Part shown: positions 24,278 to 33,037 of the stretch, one piece after another | Numbering within the stretch: the stretch's first letter is position 1 | How the letters are laid out: each line of letters starts with the position of its first letter | Assembly (NCBI RefSeq): GCF_001424485.1 | Contig: NZ_LMQC01000019.1 | Coordinates: forward strand, 496,001 to 560,000 | Source: Modestobacter sp. Leaf380 | GTDB lineage: Bacteria; Actinomycetota; Actinomycetes; Mycobacteriales; Geodermatophilaceae | Length of the DNA: 64,000 nt | Direction: 5' to 3' | Notes under the pieces: generated by a model | What the model saw: the letters and a program-made list of their open reading frames with translations, nothing else | Told to the model about the DNA's origin: nothing | The model's database searches: none | Position numbers and translations under genes: made by a program

Positions 24278-24299
24278 GACGTCATGACGTCTAGACGTC
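24278..24299. promoter_or_regulatory. Triple GACGTC operator upstream of GntR gene
   Basis: Three GACGTC hexamers spaced by 2 bp (AT, then TA) create two overlapping perfect 14-bp palindromes, GACGTCATGACGTC and GACGTCTAGACGTC. The second contains GTCTAGAC, the core bound by HutC/DasR-type GntR regulators. It ends 23 nt before the GntR start codon, so autoregulation is likely. Confidence 0.75.
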
Positions 24300-24322
24300 T
24301 CCTGATCGAGTACCTTTCGGTC

Positions 24323-25063
24323 GTGGCGAGCCCGGAAGCAGGTCCCAAGTACCTCGCGGTCCGAGAGCACCTGCGCCGACGGGTCGCCGGACTGCCCGAG
24401 CACGCCCTGCTGCCGCCGGAGCCCGTGCTCTGCGAGGAGTACGGCGTCAGCCGGATCACCCTGCGCCGGGCCGTCGACGGCCTCGTGGCCGACGGCCACC
24501 TGGTGCGCGAGCAGGGGCGCGGCACCTACGTGACCCGGCCGGGCATCCGCCACGAGTACCGCGAGAGCTTCGTCCACCGGATCGCCGGGTTCCACTCCGT
24601 GATGACCGAGCAGGGCGCCCAGGTGGGGACGACGGTGCTCCAGCAGCACGTCGTCCCCGCGCCCGTCCCGGTGGCCACCGAGCTGCTGCTGGACCCGGCC
24701 GACGAGGTCGTGGAGCTGGTGCGCCTGCGGTCGGTGGACGGGCTGCCCAACCACGTGGTGCGCTCCTTCCTGCCCGCCGAGGCCTACCCCAAGGCCGCCA
24801 CCGAGGACTTCGGGCACGGCTCGCTCTACGAGTTCCTCCGCCGCGAGTACGAGGCCGACCTCGCCCACGCACGCCTGGTCGTCGACGTCGGCACCGCCGG
24901 GGTCGAGGAGGCCGACGTGCTGCAGGTCGTCGCCGGCTCCCCGCTGCTCGTCGTCCGCACGACGGTGCGCGACACCGCGGGCCGGCCGCTGGTGCACTCG
25001 TTCTCCCGGCTGCGGCCCGACGTCAGCCAGGTCGAGTTCGAGGTGTCGGTCAACGGTCGCTGA
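24323..25063 (+). CDS. GntR-family (HutC/UTRA) transcriptional regulator
   Basis: A 246-aa regulator. The N-terminal winged helix (about residues 8-75) reads YLAVREHLRRRVAG, then CEEYGVSRITLRRAVDGLVADGHLVREQGRGTYV. The C-terminal UTRA ligand-binding domain (about 95-240) is typical of the HutC subfamily, which senses small metabolites such as urocanate or phosphosugars. The GTG was preferred to an in-frame ATG at 24284, because that ATG lies inside the palindromic operator. TACCTT sits 6 nt before the GTG, consistent with a leaderless transcript. Confidence 0.87.
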   Translation: MASPEAGPKYLAVREHLRRRVAGLPEHALLPPEPVLCEEYGVSRITLRRAVDGLVADGHLVREQGRGTYVTRPGIRHEYRESFVHRIAGFHSVMTEQGAQVGTTVLQQHVVPAPVPVATELLLDPADEVVELVRLRSVDGLPNHVVRSFLPAEAYPKAATEDFGHGSLYEFLRREYEADLAHARLVVDVGTAGVEEADVLQVVAGSPLLVVRTTVRDTAGRPLVHSFSRLRPDVSQVEFEVSVNGR

Positions 25064-25175
25064 GCGGCACCGGCCGGCCCACCGCCCACCCGCCGCCCAC
25101 CGCGGACGCGAGGCAGGTCACCCAGCCAGGCCGGATACCGTCGGGGACGCCGCCGCACCCGACGTCTGGAGCCGC

Positions 25176-25649
25176 ATGACCACCGCCAGCGGTACCCGCC
25201 GCGTGCCCGACCGCCGCGAGGACGTCTGGCGCGCGCTCGCCGTCCTGCACCCCTACTGCGCGGTCTGCGACGTCTCCTACGTCGCCGACGGCCCGGCCGG
25301 CACCGGGACGACGTTCGTCTGCGCGCCCGGCCGGCTCGACGAGGGGCGCGCGCCGGACGAGGGAGCGCCGAAGGGCACCATCGTCGAGTGGACGCCGGCC
25401 CGGGTCGTCGTCACCAGGCTGGACCTCACGCCGGAGACCTGGACGACGAAGATCGAGCTCGCCGACGCCGGCAAGGGCGGCAGCGAGGGCACCGACGTCA
25501 CCATCACCGTCACCCACCAGCCCCGCGGCGGCTCGGGGCTGGTCCGCTTCGTGCAGAGGAACGCCACCCGGCGCATGGTCCAGCGCACCGTGGACGGCGA
25601 GCTCGCCAAGCTGCCCGAGCACATCGCCCAGGTGGACGGTCGGGGCTGA
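25176..25649 (+). CDS. SRPBCC-family (polyketide cyclase-like) protein
   Basis: A 157-aa single-domain protein of the START/SRPBCC helix-grip type: an N-terminal PDRREDVWRALAVL helix, repeated beta strands (GTTFVCAPG, GTIVEWTPARVVVTRLDL, TDVTITVTHQPRG) and a long C-terminal helix. Members bind hydrophobic ligands; the specific role is unknown. ATG start. A poor Cys content apart from YCAVCDV near residue 30 is noted. Confidence 0.7.
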   Translation: MTTASGTRRVPDRREDVWRALAVLHPYCAVCDVSYVADGPAGTGTTFVCAPGRLDEGRAPDEGAPKGTIVEWTPARVVVTRLDLTPETWTTKIELADAGKGGSEGTDVTITVTHQPRGGSGLVRFVQRNATRRMVQRTVDGELAKLPEHIAQVDGRG

Positions 25650-25763
25650 ACCCGGCGGGAACCCTGCGTCAGCTCTACCGTTGACCAGGAGAGGGTCGAG
25701 TGACGCGGCCCGCCCCGAGGAGGACGGCGTGAGCCCCGCAGCACCCCGCACGAGCGTGCCCCG

Positions 25764-26873
25764 ATGAGCGCCGTCGTCCAGGCCGTCGAGTGGCAGGCCG
25801 CCGCCGCGGCGCTGATCCGCGCGATGCCCCGCCACCGGATGGTCGGCAACGGCATGCAGGCCGGGGACGCCGACGCCCTGCACGCCGGGGTGTCCGCCGG
25901 CTCCGCGTGGTCCGACGTCGCCGGCAGGCTCGCCGCCCGGCAGACCCGCGCCGCCGTCGCCGCGATGGAGGTCGGGGACACCGCCACCGCCCGGGACAGG
26001 TTCCTGCGTGCGGCGGCCTGCTACAGCTTCGGCCAGATCCCGCTGGAGGACGGCCCCGCCAAGCAGGCGCTGTACCGCGACCTGGTCGACTCCTTCGGCG
26101 CCGCCGGCGCGCTGCTGGACCCACCGGCCGAGCACGTCGAGGTGCCGTGGGCCGGGAAGAGCCTGCGCGGCTGGCTGCTGCGCCCGCACGGCGCCGTCCG
26201 GCCACCGGTCGTCATGGTGCTGGGCGGCATGGACGCCTGGCGCGAGGAGTACGCCGCCGGTGCCGAGCTGGTCCGCGACCGCGGGGTCGCGCTGTTCCTG
26301 CTGGACGCCCCCGGCCAGGGCGAGACCCGGGTGCTGGGTGGCCTGCACCTGGACCGCGACGTCCAGCTCGCGCTGTCCGCCGCCGTGAGCCACGTGCTGG
26401 CCGACGACCGGCTCGGGGACCGGGTCGCCGTCTGGGGCAACAGCATGGGCGGCCACCTCGCCGCCCTGCTCGCCGCCCGGGACGACCGGATCGCCGCCTG
26501 CGTGGTCACCGGCGGCACCGTGCGGCCCAGCGAGACGCACACCCGCTTCCCGCGGTTCCTGTCCAAGGTGCAGGCGATGCTCGGCATGGCCGACGACGCC
26601 GACGGCGCGAAGACCCTGATGGACGACCTCGAGCTGGACGCCGCGACGCTGGCCGGGCTGACCTGCCCGCTGCTGGTCCAGCACGGCAAGCGGGACGCCG
26701 TCTTCAAGATCGCCAACGCCCGGCCCATCCACGACCTGTCCGCCTCGACGGACAAGACGTGGCAGGAGTGGGCCGACGGCGACCACTGCGTCGACAACCA
26801 CGCCGACGAGAAGTACCTCGCCGTCGCCCGCTGGCTGGCACCCCGGCTGACCGGGGTGCCCAGCACCCTCTGA
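25764..26873 (+). CDS. Alpha/beta hydrolase (FrsA/DHPON hydrolase-like)
   Basis: A 369-aa serine hydrolase with an N-terminal helical cap (about residues 1-125) and a C-terminal alpha/beta fold. Motifs: GGMDAWREE (oxyanion-hole region), DAPGQGE, nucleophile elbow GNSMGG (near residue 230), acid in QHGKRDAVF and His in GDHCVDNH. The closest described relatives are 2,6-dihydropseudooxynicotine hydrolase-like C-C hydrolases and FrsA. Substrate unknown. Confidence 0.78.
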   Translation: MSAVVQAVEWQAAAAALIRAMPRHRMVGNGMQAGDADALHAGVSAGSAWSDVAGRLAARQTRAAVAAMEVGDTATARDRFLRAAACYSFGQIPLEDGPAKQALYRDLVDSFGAAGALLDPPAEHVEVPWAGKSLRGWLLRPHGAVRPPVVMVLGGMDAWREEYAAGAELVRDRGVALFLLDAPGQGETRVLGGLHLDRDVQLALSAAVSHVLADDRLGDRVAVWGNSMGGHLAALLAARDDRIAACVVTGGTVRPSETHTRFPRFLSKVQAMLGMADDADGAKTLMDDLELDAATLAGLTCPLLVQHGKRDAVFKIANARPIHDLSASTDKTWQEWADGDHCVDNHADEKYLAVARWLAPRLTGVPSTL

Positions 26874-26918
26874 CCCAGCACCCTCTGACCCCGGTCCCGC
26901 GGGCACCGGGGCGACGGC

Positions 26919-27209
26919 TCAGCTGGAGACGGCGTCCTCGTAGTCGTCGTAGCTGGCCAGCAGGTCCTCGATCTCGACGATGTCGGGGAAGTCCGCGACG
27001 TCCTGGTGCTTCTTCAGGAAGTCCACGGTCCGGGCGACGAGGTCCTCCTCGTCGTCCTCGCTGACCCCGAGCCGGTCCAGAGCGGCCGGGCTCAGCCGGA
27101 ACCAGGTCTCGACGGTCTCTCCCTGGTCCACGAGCCGCACGACGTACTCGTGGTCGCCCTGCTCCTCGATGTCGTAGTCCTCACGGGCGTCCTCAGCTGG
27201 CATGTGCAC
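26919..27209 (-). CDS. Small acidic protein, function unknown
   Basis: A 96-aa, strongly acidic protein (DDEEDLV, ASYDDYEDAVSS) with a central beta-rich segment HEYVVRLVDQGETVETWFRL and the helix TVDFLKKHQ. No named family recognised; similar acidic proteins are common in actinobacteria. The GTG has GGGGTAG upstream; an ATG two codons later would give 94 aa. It converges with the alpha/beta hydrolase gene. Confidence 0.7.
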   Translation of the reverse strand: MHMPAEDAREDYDIEEQGDHEYVVRLVDQGETVETWFRLSPAALDRLGVSEDDEEDLVARTVDFLKKHQDVADFPDIVEIEDLLASYDDYEDAVSS

Positions 27210-27251
27210 GGTCTACCCCACGCGCACCGACGACGAAGCGTGGGCCTGCAC

Positions 27252-27887
27252 TCAGACCGTCACGGACTCCCCGGGCGCGATCCGGGTGACCGTCGTCGGG
27301 GTGCCCGGACCGCGCTCGCCGACCATCCCGGTGATGGCGCCGAGACCGGTGTCGTTCAGCAGCCCGTCGTGCACGGCGTAGGCCTGCGGGGCGGCCACCT
27401 GGCGCAGGTAGTCGATCAGCTCCCCGGTCTTCGACCAGGGCGCGTGCAGGGGCAGCAGCAGCGTCGGGACGGCGACGCCGGGGTCGGTGAGCGCGTCACC
27501 GGGGTGGAACACCTGCCCGTCGACGAGGAAGCCGACGTTGGCGATCCGCGGGATGTCGGGGTGGATGACGGCGTGGAACTCGCCGTGGGCCTGCACGTCG
27601 AAGCCGGCGGCGGTGAAGGCGTCCCCGTGGCCGACGACGTGCACCCGGTCACCGGCGTCCAGCTGCTCGGCGACCGAGCGGTTGGTCCAGACCTCCAGGG
27701 CCGGGTCGTCGGCGAGGGCCTGCTTCGTGCGGCTGACGTCGAGGTGGTCGACGTGCTCGTGGGTGATGAGCACCGCCGTGGCGCCGGCCCAGGCGCTCTC
27801 CTCGGTGAGGGACCCGGGGTCCAGGACCAGGCGCCGGTCGCCGTCGGAGAGGACGACGCAGGCGTGACCGTGCTTGGTGAGCTGCAT
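27252..27887 (-). CDS. MBL-fold metal-dependent hydrolase
   Basis: A 211-aa metallo-beta-lactamase-fold protein of the UPF0173-like branch. It begins QLTKHGHACVVLSDG. The metal motif is THEHVDHLD (HxHxDH, near residues 43-50), with further ligands in EFHAVIHPD and HPGDALTD and a final AVHDG. The family hydrolyses phosphodiester- or lactone-type substrates; the function here is not known. Its start lies 74 bp from the divergent aldo/keto reductase gene. Confidence 0.83.
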   Translation of the reverse strand: MQLTKHGHACVVLSDGDRRLVLDPGSLTEESAWAGATAVLITHEHVDHLDVSRTKQALADDPALEVWTNRSVAEQLDAGDRVHVVGHGDAFTAAGFDVQAHGEFHAVIHPDIPRIANVGFLVDGQVFHPGDALTDPGVAVPTLLLPLHAPWSKTGELIDYLRQVAAPQAYAVHDGLLNDTGLGAITGMVGERGPGTPTTVTRIAPGESVTV

Positions 27888-27960
27888 GCGCCCGACGCTA
27901 TGTCGGTCCGCGCCGGTCCGCTGGGTTTCCCCGGACGACCGGACGGGGCAGGAGGGGACG

Positions 27961-28803
27961 GTGACGACACCCACCCCCACCGTCCGGCTGGACAACGGCG
28001 TCGAGATCCCGCAGCTGGGCCTGGGCACCGCCCGGGTCGGCGACGAGGAGATCCGCCGCATCGTCCGCGAGGCCCTCGCCGTCGGATACCGGTTCGTCGA
28101 CACCGCGGCCGAGTACGAGAACGAGGTGGGCGTGGGGCAGGGCCTGCGCGACGCCGGCCTGCCGCGGGGGGAGGTGTTCGTCTCCACCAAGCTGCGCGGC
28201 GCCGACCAGGGGTACGCCCAGGCCAAGCAGGCCCTCACCGACAGCCTGCGCCGCCTGCAGCTCGACCACGTGGACCTGTACATCGTGCACTGGCCGTTGC
28301 CCCGGCTGGACCGCTACGTGGAGTCCTGGCAGGCCCTGCAGGAGCTGGCCGCCGAAGGACTGACCCGGGCGGTCGGCGTCTCCAACTTCCTGCCCGAGCA
28401 CCTGGCCCGCCTGGGCGAGGAGGCCAGCACCGTCCCGGCGGTCAACCAGATCGAGGTGCACCCCCGGCTGCCCCAGCGTGAGCTGCGCGCCGAGAACGAC
28501 CGGCGCGGCATCGTCACCGAGTCCTGGTCCCCGCTGGCCAACGGCGGCGACCTGCTCACCGACGACGTCGTCACCGGGATCGCCGCCGAGCACGGCGTCA
28601 CCCCGGCCCAGGTGGTGCTGCGCTGGCACGTCCAGCAGGGTCTGGTGACCTTCCCCAAGGCCAGCTCGGTGGAGCGGCTGCGGGAGAACCTCGACGTCTT
28701 CGGGTTCGCCCTCGGCGAGGACGACCTGGCCCGGATGGACACCCTGGCGACCGGTGAGCGGACCGATCCCCGGCAGGACCCGGCCACCTGGGAGGAGTTC
28801 TGA
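27961..28803 (+). CDS. Aldo/keto reductase (NADPH-dependent)
   Basis: A 280-aa TIM-barrel oxidoreductase close to 2,5-diketo-D-gluconate reductase. Motifs: GLGTARVGDEE, the catalytic tetrad region FVDTAAEYENE (Asp and Tyr), STKLRG (Lys) and IVHWPLPR (His), plus the cofactor-binding TFPKASSVERLRENLDVFGF. All four catalytic residues are present. GTG start with AGGAGGGG 4-5 nt upstream. It reduces aldehydes or ketones; the physiological substrate is unknown. Confidence 0.9.
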   Translation: MTTPTPTVRLDNGVEIPQLGLGTARVGDEEIRRIVREALAVGYRFVDTAAEYENEVGVGQGLRDAGLPRGEVFVSTKLRGADQGYAQAKQALTDSLRRLQLDHVDLYIVHWPLPRLDRYVESWQALQELAAEGLTRAVGVSNFLPEHLARLGEEASTVPAVNQIEVHPRLPQRELRAENDRRGIVTESWSPLANGGDLLTDDVVTGIAAEHGVTPAQVVLRWHVQQGLVTFPKASSVERLRENLDVFGFALGEDDLARMDTLATGERTDPRQDPATWEEF

Positions 28804-28930
28804 GGGTCGCGGACACGCATGCACACCTGCGCGTTCCCGGCCTTGAGGGCGAGATCCTGACCAACCCGTCCGGGTGAGTTCGTCAGTGACGCGGCTGCAC
28901 ATCACCCGCGCAGACGCCGACGGTGGGGTC

Positions 28931-29140
28931 ATGACCAGCGAACTCGTCCTCACCCTCGCCGCCGCCCAGGGCCGCACCTCGGGCCTGTGGCACGCCGTCG
29001 AACTGCACCGCAGCCCCTCCGAGGTCGACGGCGCCTGCGAGGTCGCCGTCTGTGGCGCCCTGGCCCGCGTCGACGTCGAGCAGCGCTGGGACGGCGCCGA
29101 CGCCGAGTCCTGCGAGGCCTGCGCGGACCTCCTGTACTGA
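28931..29140 (+). CDS. Small cysteine-containing protein, function unknown
   Basis: A 69-aa protein starting MTSELVLTLAAAQGR. Four cysteines (CEVAVC near residues 34-39 and CEAC near 61-64) suggest a small zinc-binding fold. ATG chosen for its position after GGTGGGG; an upstream GTG at 28874 is in frame and would add 19 residues. No named family recognised. Confidence 0.6.
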   Translation: MTSELVLTLAAAQGRTSGLWHAVELHRSPSEVDGACEVAVCGALARVDVEQRWDGADAESCEACADLLY

Positions 29141-29175
29141 CCCCGACCAGGACGGACCGACCCGGCCGACCCGGG

Positions 29176-29847
29176 TCAGACCGGCGGCGCCACCGTGGTG
29201 TCGACGGCGCGGAAGGGCGGCACGTGCGGGCCGTAGCGCTCGCAGACCCACCCCTGCGCGCCGACCGGCGCCAGGACCACCAGCTCGGTGTTCGCCAGGT
29301 GCGTGGACACCGCGAACGCCGCGGGCACGTCGGACACCGACGTGGTGACCCACCGGATCGCCGCCCCGTGGCTGACCAGCACCACCGACCGCTGCGGATC
29401 GGCCTCCAGCCGCGCGCGCAGGTGCGCCACCACGGGCAGGTACCGGTCCAGCACCTCCGTGCCGCTCTCGCCCCCGGGCGGGCGGACACCCGGGCTGCCG
29501 GCGAACCACTGGCCGTAGGCCCGGTCGTACTCCTCCAGCACCGGCCACCCGGCCCGTCCCTCGAGGTCGCCGACGAACGTCTCCTGGACGCCGTCGACCA
29601 CCTCGACGTCCAGCCCGAGCGCCGCTGCCAGGGGGGCCGCCGTCTGTTGCGCCCGGGTCGCCCGGGAGGCCAGCACGGCCGACACCGGCGTGTCCGCCAG
29701 CGTCTCCACCAGCACCCGGGCCTGCTCCTGTCCGTCGCCGGTCAGCGGGGCACCCGGCGGCAGCGAGTCCAGCCGCAGGGCCACGTTGGCCTCGGACTGG
29801 CCGTGCCGGACCAGCAGCAGCCGGCCCGCGGGCAGCGGACCGGTCAC
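29176..29847 (-). CDS. Histidine phosphatase family protein
   Basis: A 223-aa phosphoglycerate-mutase-like phosphatase. The catalytic RHGQSE motif is near residue 15, the second arginine in SRATRAQQT, the second histidine in VSHGAAIRW, and the acid near QETFVGDLEG. The GTG overlaps the stop of the paaG-like gene (GTGA), so it belongs to that operon; no functional link to CoA-ester catabolism is obvious. Substrate unknown. Confidence 0.85.
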   Translation of the reverse strand: MTGPLPAGRLLLVRHGQSEANVALRLDSLPPGAPLTGDGQEQARVLVETLADTPVSAVLASRATRAQQTAAPLAAALGLDVEVVDGVQETFVGDLEGRAGWPVLEEYDRAYGQWFAGSPGVRPPGGESGTEVLDRYLPVVAHLRARLEADPQRSVVLVSHGAAIRWVTTSVSDVPAAFAVSTHLANTELVVLAPVGAQGWVCERYGPHVPPFRAVDTTVAPPV

Positions 29848-30626
29848 CGGCCGGTGAAGTCCGGGGCCCGCTTGGCCAGGAACGCCTCGACCGCCTCGAT
29901 GTGGTCGTGCGTCTGCCCCAGGGCCTTCTGCAGCCGCCCCTCCAGCGCCAGGGTGTCCTCCAGGGAGTCGGTGGCCGCCGTCGCCAGGACCTCCTTGATC
30001 GCCCGGTAGGCCGCCGTCGGGCCGGCCGCCAGCCGCCCCGCCAGCTGCTGGGCGGTGGCCAGCACGTCCTCGGCGGGCACCACGTGGTGCACCAGGCCCC
30101 ACTCGCCGGCCGTCTCCGCGGTGAAGGTGTCCGGGAAGAGCAGGAGCTCGGTGGCCCGCGAGCCGCCCACCGAGTGCACCAGCGCCGAGGCCAGCGCGGA
30201 GTCGCTGCCCAGCCCGATGCCGGCGAACGCGGTGCCGAACTTGGCCCCGGCGGCGGCGACCCGCAGGTCACCGCGCAGCGCCAGGCCCAGCCCGGCGCCC
30301 ACGCACGCGCCGTTGACCGCGACCACGGTGGGCACCCGCAGCGCGGCGAACGCCAGCACCATCGGGTTGTAGGAGTCCGCGACGACGTCCAGGGAGGTGC
30401 TGGCGTCCCCGCGCAGCGCCTGGACGTGCTCGGCCAGGTCCTGCCCGACGCAGAACGCCCGGCCCGAGCCGGTGAGCACCACCGCGCGCACCGACTCGTC
30501 CGCAGCGACCGCCCGGATCGTCTCGGTCAGGTCGGCCCGGGACTGCCGGGACAGGCCCGGCACCAGCAGCGTGATCGTGGCGACGCCGTCGGCGTCCGTG
30601 CGCGTGACGGTCTGGCTCTGAGACAT
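29844..30626 (-). CDS. paaG: Enoyl-CoA hydratase/isomerase (PaaG-like)
   Basis: A 260-aa crotonase-fold protein. The oxyanion hole is in GRAFCVGQDLAEH (near residue 60) and VNGACVGAGLGLAL (near 105). The YNPMV stretch and the Asp in GLGSDSALA resemble PaaG, the ring-1,2-epoxyphenylacetyl-CoA isomerase, rather than a standard hydratase. It lies 10 nt downstream of the hydroxyacyl-CoA dehydrogenase in a minus-strand operon, and phenylacetate catabolism is inferred. ATG start; GAGG about 10 nt upstream. Confidence 0.78.
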   Translation of the reverse strand: MSQSQTVTRTDADGVATITLLVPGLSRQSRADLTETIRAVAADESVRAVVLTGSGRAFCVGQDLAEHVQALRGDASTSLDVVADSYNPMVLAFAALRVPTVVAVNGACVGAGLGLALRGDLRVAAAGAKFGTAFAGIGLGSDSALASALVHSVGGSRATELLLFPDTFTAETAGEWGLVHHVVPAEDVLATAQQLAGRLAAGPTAAYRAIKEVLATAATDSLEDTLALEGRLQKALGQTHDHIEAVEAFLAKRAPDFTGR

Positions 30627-30636
30627 CGTCGTCCCC

Positions 30637-31485
30637 TCAGGAGTAGTCGTGGAACCCGCGGCCGGTCTTGCGGCCCAGGTCACCGGCGGCCACCTTGTCA
30701 CGCAGCAGCTGCGGCGGGGCGAAGCGGTCGCCCAGCTCCCCGGCCAGGTACTCGGCGATCGCCAGCCGCACGTCCAGCCCGACCAGGTCGGTCGAGCGCA
30801 GCGGGCCCATGGGGTGCCGGTAGCCCAGCTCCATGGCCTGGTCGATGGCCTCCGCGGAGGCCACGCCCTCCTCCAGCATCCGGATCGCCTCCAGGCCCAG
30901 CAGCACACCCAGCCGGGAGGAGGCGAACCCGGGGGAGTCCCGGACGACGACGTCGGTCTTGCCCAGCTCGCGCACCCACGCCTGCGCGGTCGCGACGACG
31001 TCGTCGGCGGTCTCGGCGGCCACGACGACCTCGACCAGCTTCGACGCCGGGACCGGGTTGAAGAAGTGCATGCCGACGAGCCGGGCCGGGCGCTGCAGGG
31101 CCGCGGCCAGCTCGGTCACCGACAGCGAGCTGGTGTTGGTGGCCAGCACCGCGTCCGGGCCGATCGCGGCCTCGGCGGCGCGCAGCACCTCGATCTTCAG
31201 CGCCGGCACCTCGGGCACCGCCTCGACCACCAGCGACAGGCCCGGCGGCAGGTCGGCGGGGGTGTCCACCAGGACCAGCCGGGACAGCGACTCCTCGACG
31301 GTCCCGGTGAGCTTGCCGCGCCGGTCGGCCTCCTCGAGCCCGGCGGCGATCCGGGCCCGCGCGGCCTCGGCCGCCTCGTCCCCGGCCTCGACGACGTGGA
31401 CCTGCGCGCCGGTGCCCAGCAGGCCCTGGGCGATCCCGCCGCCCATCCGCCCGCCGCCGACGACGCCGACCTGCCGCGGGGTCAC
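30637..31485 (-). CDS. paaH: 3-hydroxyacyl-CoA dehydrogenase (PaaH-like)
   Basis: A 282-aa NAD-dependent dehydrogenase. The Rossmann motif [11 protein letters not shown] starts at residue 10. The catalytic His is in MHFFNPVP (near residue 140), NTSSLS and [10 protein letters not shown] are the conserved loops, and the C-terminal domain ends [12 protein letters not shown]. It oxidises 3-hydroxyacyl-CoA, probably 3-hydroxyadipyl-CoA given its neighbours. The GTG overlaps the thiolase stop by 4 nt. Confidence 0.85.
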   Translation of the reverse strand: MTPRQVGVVGGGRMGGGIAQGLLGTGAQVHVVEAGDEAAEAARARIAAGLEEADRRGKLTGTVEESLSRLVLVDTPADLPPGLSLVVEAVPEVPALKIEVLRAAEAAIGPDAVLATNTSSLSVTELAAALQRPARLVGMHFFNPVPASKLVEVVVAAETADDVVATAQAWVRELGKTDVVVRDSPGFASSRLGVLLGLEAIRMLEEGVASAEAIDQAMELGYRHPMGPLRSTDLVGLDVRLAIAEYLAGELGDRFAPPQLLRDKVAAGDLGRKTGRGFHDYS

Positions 31486-32723
31486 ACCCGCTCCACGAGC
31501 ATCGACACGCCCTGGCCGACGCCGACGCACAGCGTGGCCAGCCCGCGCCGGCCGCCCTCGCGCTCCAGGCGGCCCATCAGGGTGACCAGCAGTCGGGCGC
31601 CGGAGCAGCCCAGCGGGTGGCCCAGGGCGATCGCGCCACCGTCGGCGTTGACGACCTCCTCGTCGATCCCCAGGCGCCTCAGCACCCCGAGGGACTGGGC
31701 GGCGAAGGCCTCGTTGAGCTCGACGGCGTCCAGGTCGGCGACGGTCCAGCCGGCCTTGGCCAGTGCCTTCTCGGTCGCGGGCACCGGTCCCAGGCCCATC
31801 ACGTTCGGCGCGACGCCGGCGCTGGCCGAGACCACGACCCGGGCGCGCGGGGTCAGCCCGTGCCGCTCGACGGCGTCGGCGCTGGCCAGCACCAGGGCGG
31901 CGGCGCCGTCCGAGAGCGGGGAGCTGTTGCCCGCGGTGACCACGCCGCCGGTGCGGAAGACCGGCTTGAGCGTGGCGAGGGACTCCATCGAGGAGCCCGG
32001 GCGGGGGCCCTCGTCGGCGCTGACGGTGGTGCTGCCCTTCCTGCCGGGCACCTCCACGGCGAGCACCTCGGCGTCGAACCGTCCGGCCTCCTGGGCGGCG
32101 ACCGCGCGGGTGTGGCTGCGGACGGCGAAGGCGTCGCAGTCGTCCCGGGTCCAGCCGTCCAGCGCGGCGATCTCCTCGGCGGTCTCGCCCATCGACAGCG
32201 TCACCTTGCGGGTGGCCGGGTCCTCCGGGTGCTCGACGGCGCGGTCGGCGGCGGCGAAGACCGGGTTGGTGAACCGCCAGCCCAGCGAGGTGTCCACGAC
32301 CTCGCCCGGGCGGGCCCACGGGGTGCCCGGCTTGGCCATCACCCAGGGCGCCCGGGTCATCGACTCGACGCCGCCGGCGATCGCCAGGTCCAGCTCGCCG
32401 GCCCGGATCGACGCCGCGGCCGAGGCGGTGGCGGTCAGCCCCGAGGCGCACAGCCGGTTGGTCGTGTAGCCGGGCACGGTGTCGGGCAGCCCGGCCAGCA
32501 GCACGGCCATCCGGGCGACGTCCCGGTTGTCCTCGCCGGCCTGGTTGGCCGCGCCCAGCACGACCTCCTCGACGGCGTCGGCGGGCGCGCCCGAGCGGCG
32601 CAGCACCTCGGCGACCACCAGCGCGGCCAGGTCGTCGGGCCGGATGCCGGCCAGTGCGCCGCCGTAGCGGCCCTGGGGTGTGCGCACCCCGTCGACCAGG
32701 AAGACCTCGCGGGTGGACGCCAT
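31482..32723 (-). CDS. paaJ: Acetyl-CoA acyltransferase / 3-oxoadipyl-CoA thiolase
   Basis: A 413-aa thiolase with the nucleophilic Cys in NRLCASGL (near residue 90), His in [11 protein letters not shown] and the second Cys in [10 protein letters not shown]. The segments [24 protein letters not shown] and LGWRFTNP are characteristic of the PcaF/PaaJ 3-oxoadipyl-CoA thiolase branch. It is the first gene of the four-gene minus-strand operon, with GAGGAG 5 nt before the ATG. A TetR/PaaR-like palindrome is about 25 nt upstream. Confidence 0.85.
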   Translation of the reverse strand: MASTREVFLVDGVRTPQGRYGGALAGIRPDDLAALVVAEVLRRSGAPADAVEEVVLGAANQAGEDNRDVARMAVLLAGLPDTVPGYTTNRLCASGLTATASAAASIRAGELDLAIAGGVESMTRAPWVMAKPGTPWARPGEVVDTSLGWRFTNPVFAAADRAVEHPEDPATRKVTLSMGETAEEIAALDGWTRDDCDAFAVRSHTRAVAAQEAGRFDAEVLAVEVPGRKGSTTVSADEGPRPGSSMESLATLKPVFRTGGVVTAGNSSPLSDGAAALVLASADAVERHGLTPRARVVVSASAGVAPNVMGLGPVPATEKALAKAGWTVADLDAVELNEAFAAQSLGVLRRLGIDEEVVNADGGAIALGHPLGCSGARLLVTLMGRLEREGGRRGLATLCVGVGQGVSMLVERV

Positions 32724-32745
32724 CGTCGCTCCTCAGGACCGGTTC

Positions 32746-32763
32746 ACTGACCGTGCGGTCAGT
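32746..32763. promoter_or_regulatory. PaaR/TetR-like operator upstream of thiolase operon
   Basis: ACTGACCG-TG-CGGTCAGT is a perfect 18-bp palindrome just upstream of the thiolase gene. Its half-site ACTGACCG matches half-sites described for the TetR-type repressor PaaR of phenylacetate operons, though the spacer is 2 bp rather than the 6 bp reported for Corynebacterium. No tetR gene is adjacent, so the regulator would act from elsewhere. Confidence 0.65.
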
Positions 32764-33001
32764 AATGCCCACCCTCGTGCAGGACGACGGGCCGGGCAAG
32801 TCCCCGCTCCCGTCCAGCGGGACCGGGGGAGCGGGGACCGTGGGCGCGTCGGCGACCTGCCCCGTCGCCGCCGACCCCTGCCGGGGACACGGCGTCCGGA
32901 GGCGGGCCGCGGTCCCCGTGTCGCGGACACCGTGGCGACCGGCCCCCGCGCTGTCAACGGGTCCTGCCCCGTCCCGTCGTCCGGCGGCCACCCGGTCTTT
33001 C
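32764..33001. other. Intergenic stretch between thiolase operon and furA
   Basis: About 240 bp without a supported gene between the operator of the minus-strand operon and the furA promoter. It is very GC-rich, lacks start-proximal ribosome sites, and the frames across it resemble neither flanking protein. I see no RNA gene. Confidence 0.5.
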
Positions 33002-33031
33002 CTTGACTCGTTCAAGAACAACCGGCATGCT
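33002..33031 (+). promoter_or_regulatory. furA promoter with overlapping palindrome
   Basis: TTGACT (33003-33008) and CATGCT (33026-33031) are separated by 17 bp, a good sigma-A-type promoter. The -35 overlaps the palindrome CTTGA-N5-TCAAG, a likely FurA autoregulatory site. The -10 ends 6 nt before a GTG, so the message would start at or near the furA start codon, as reported for mycobacterial furA. Confidence 0.75.
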
Positions 33032-33037
33032 CGGGTG

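Noticed and set aside
29176-29847. Histidine phosphatase as part of the phenylacetate pathway
   Set aside because: It is only co-transcribed; no step in that pathway needs a phosphatase.
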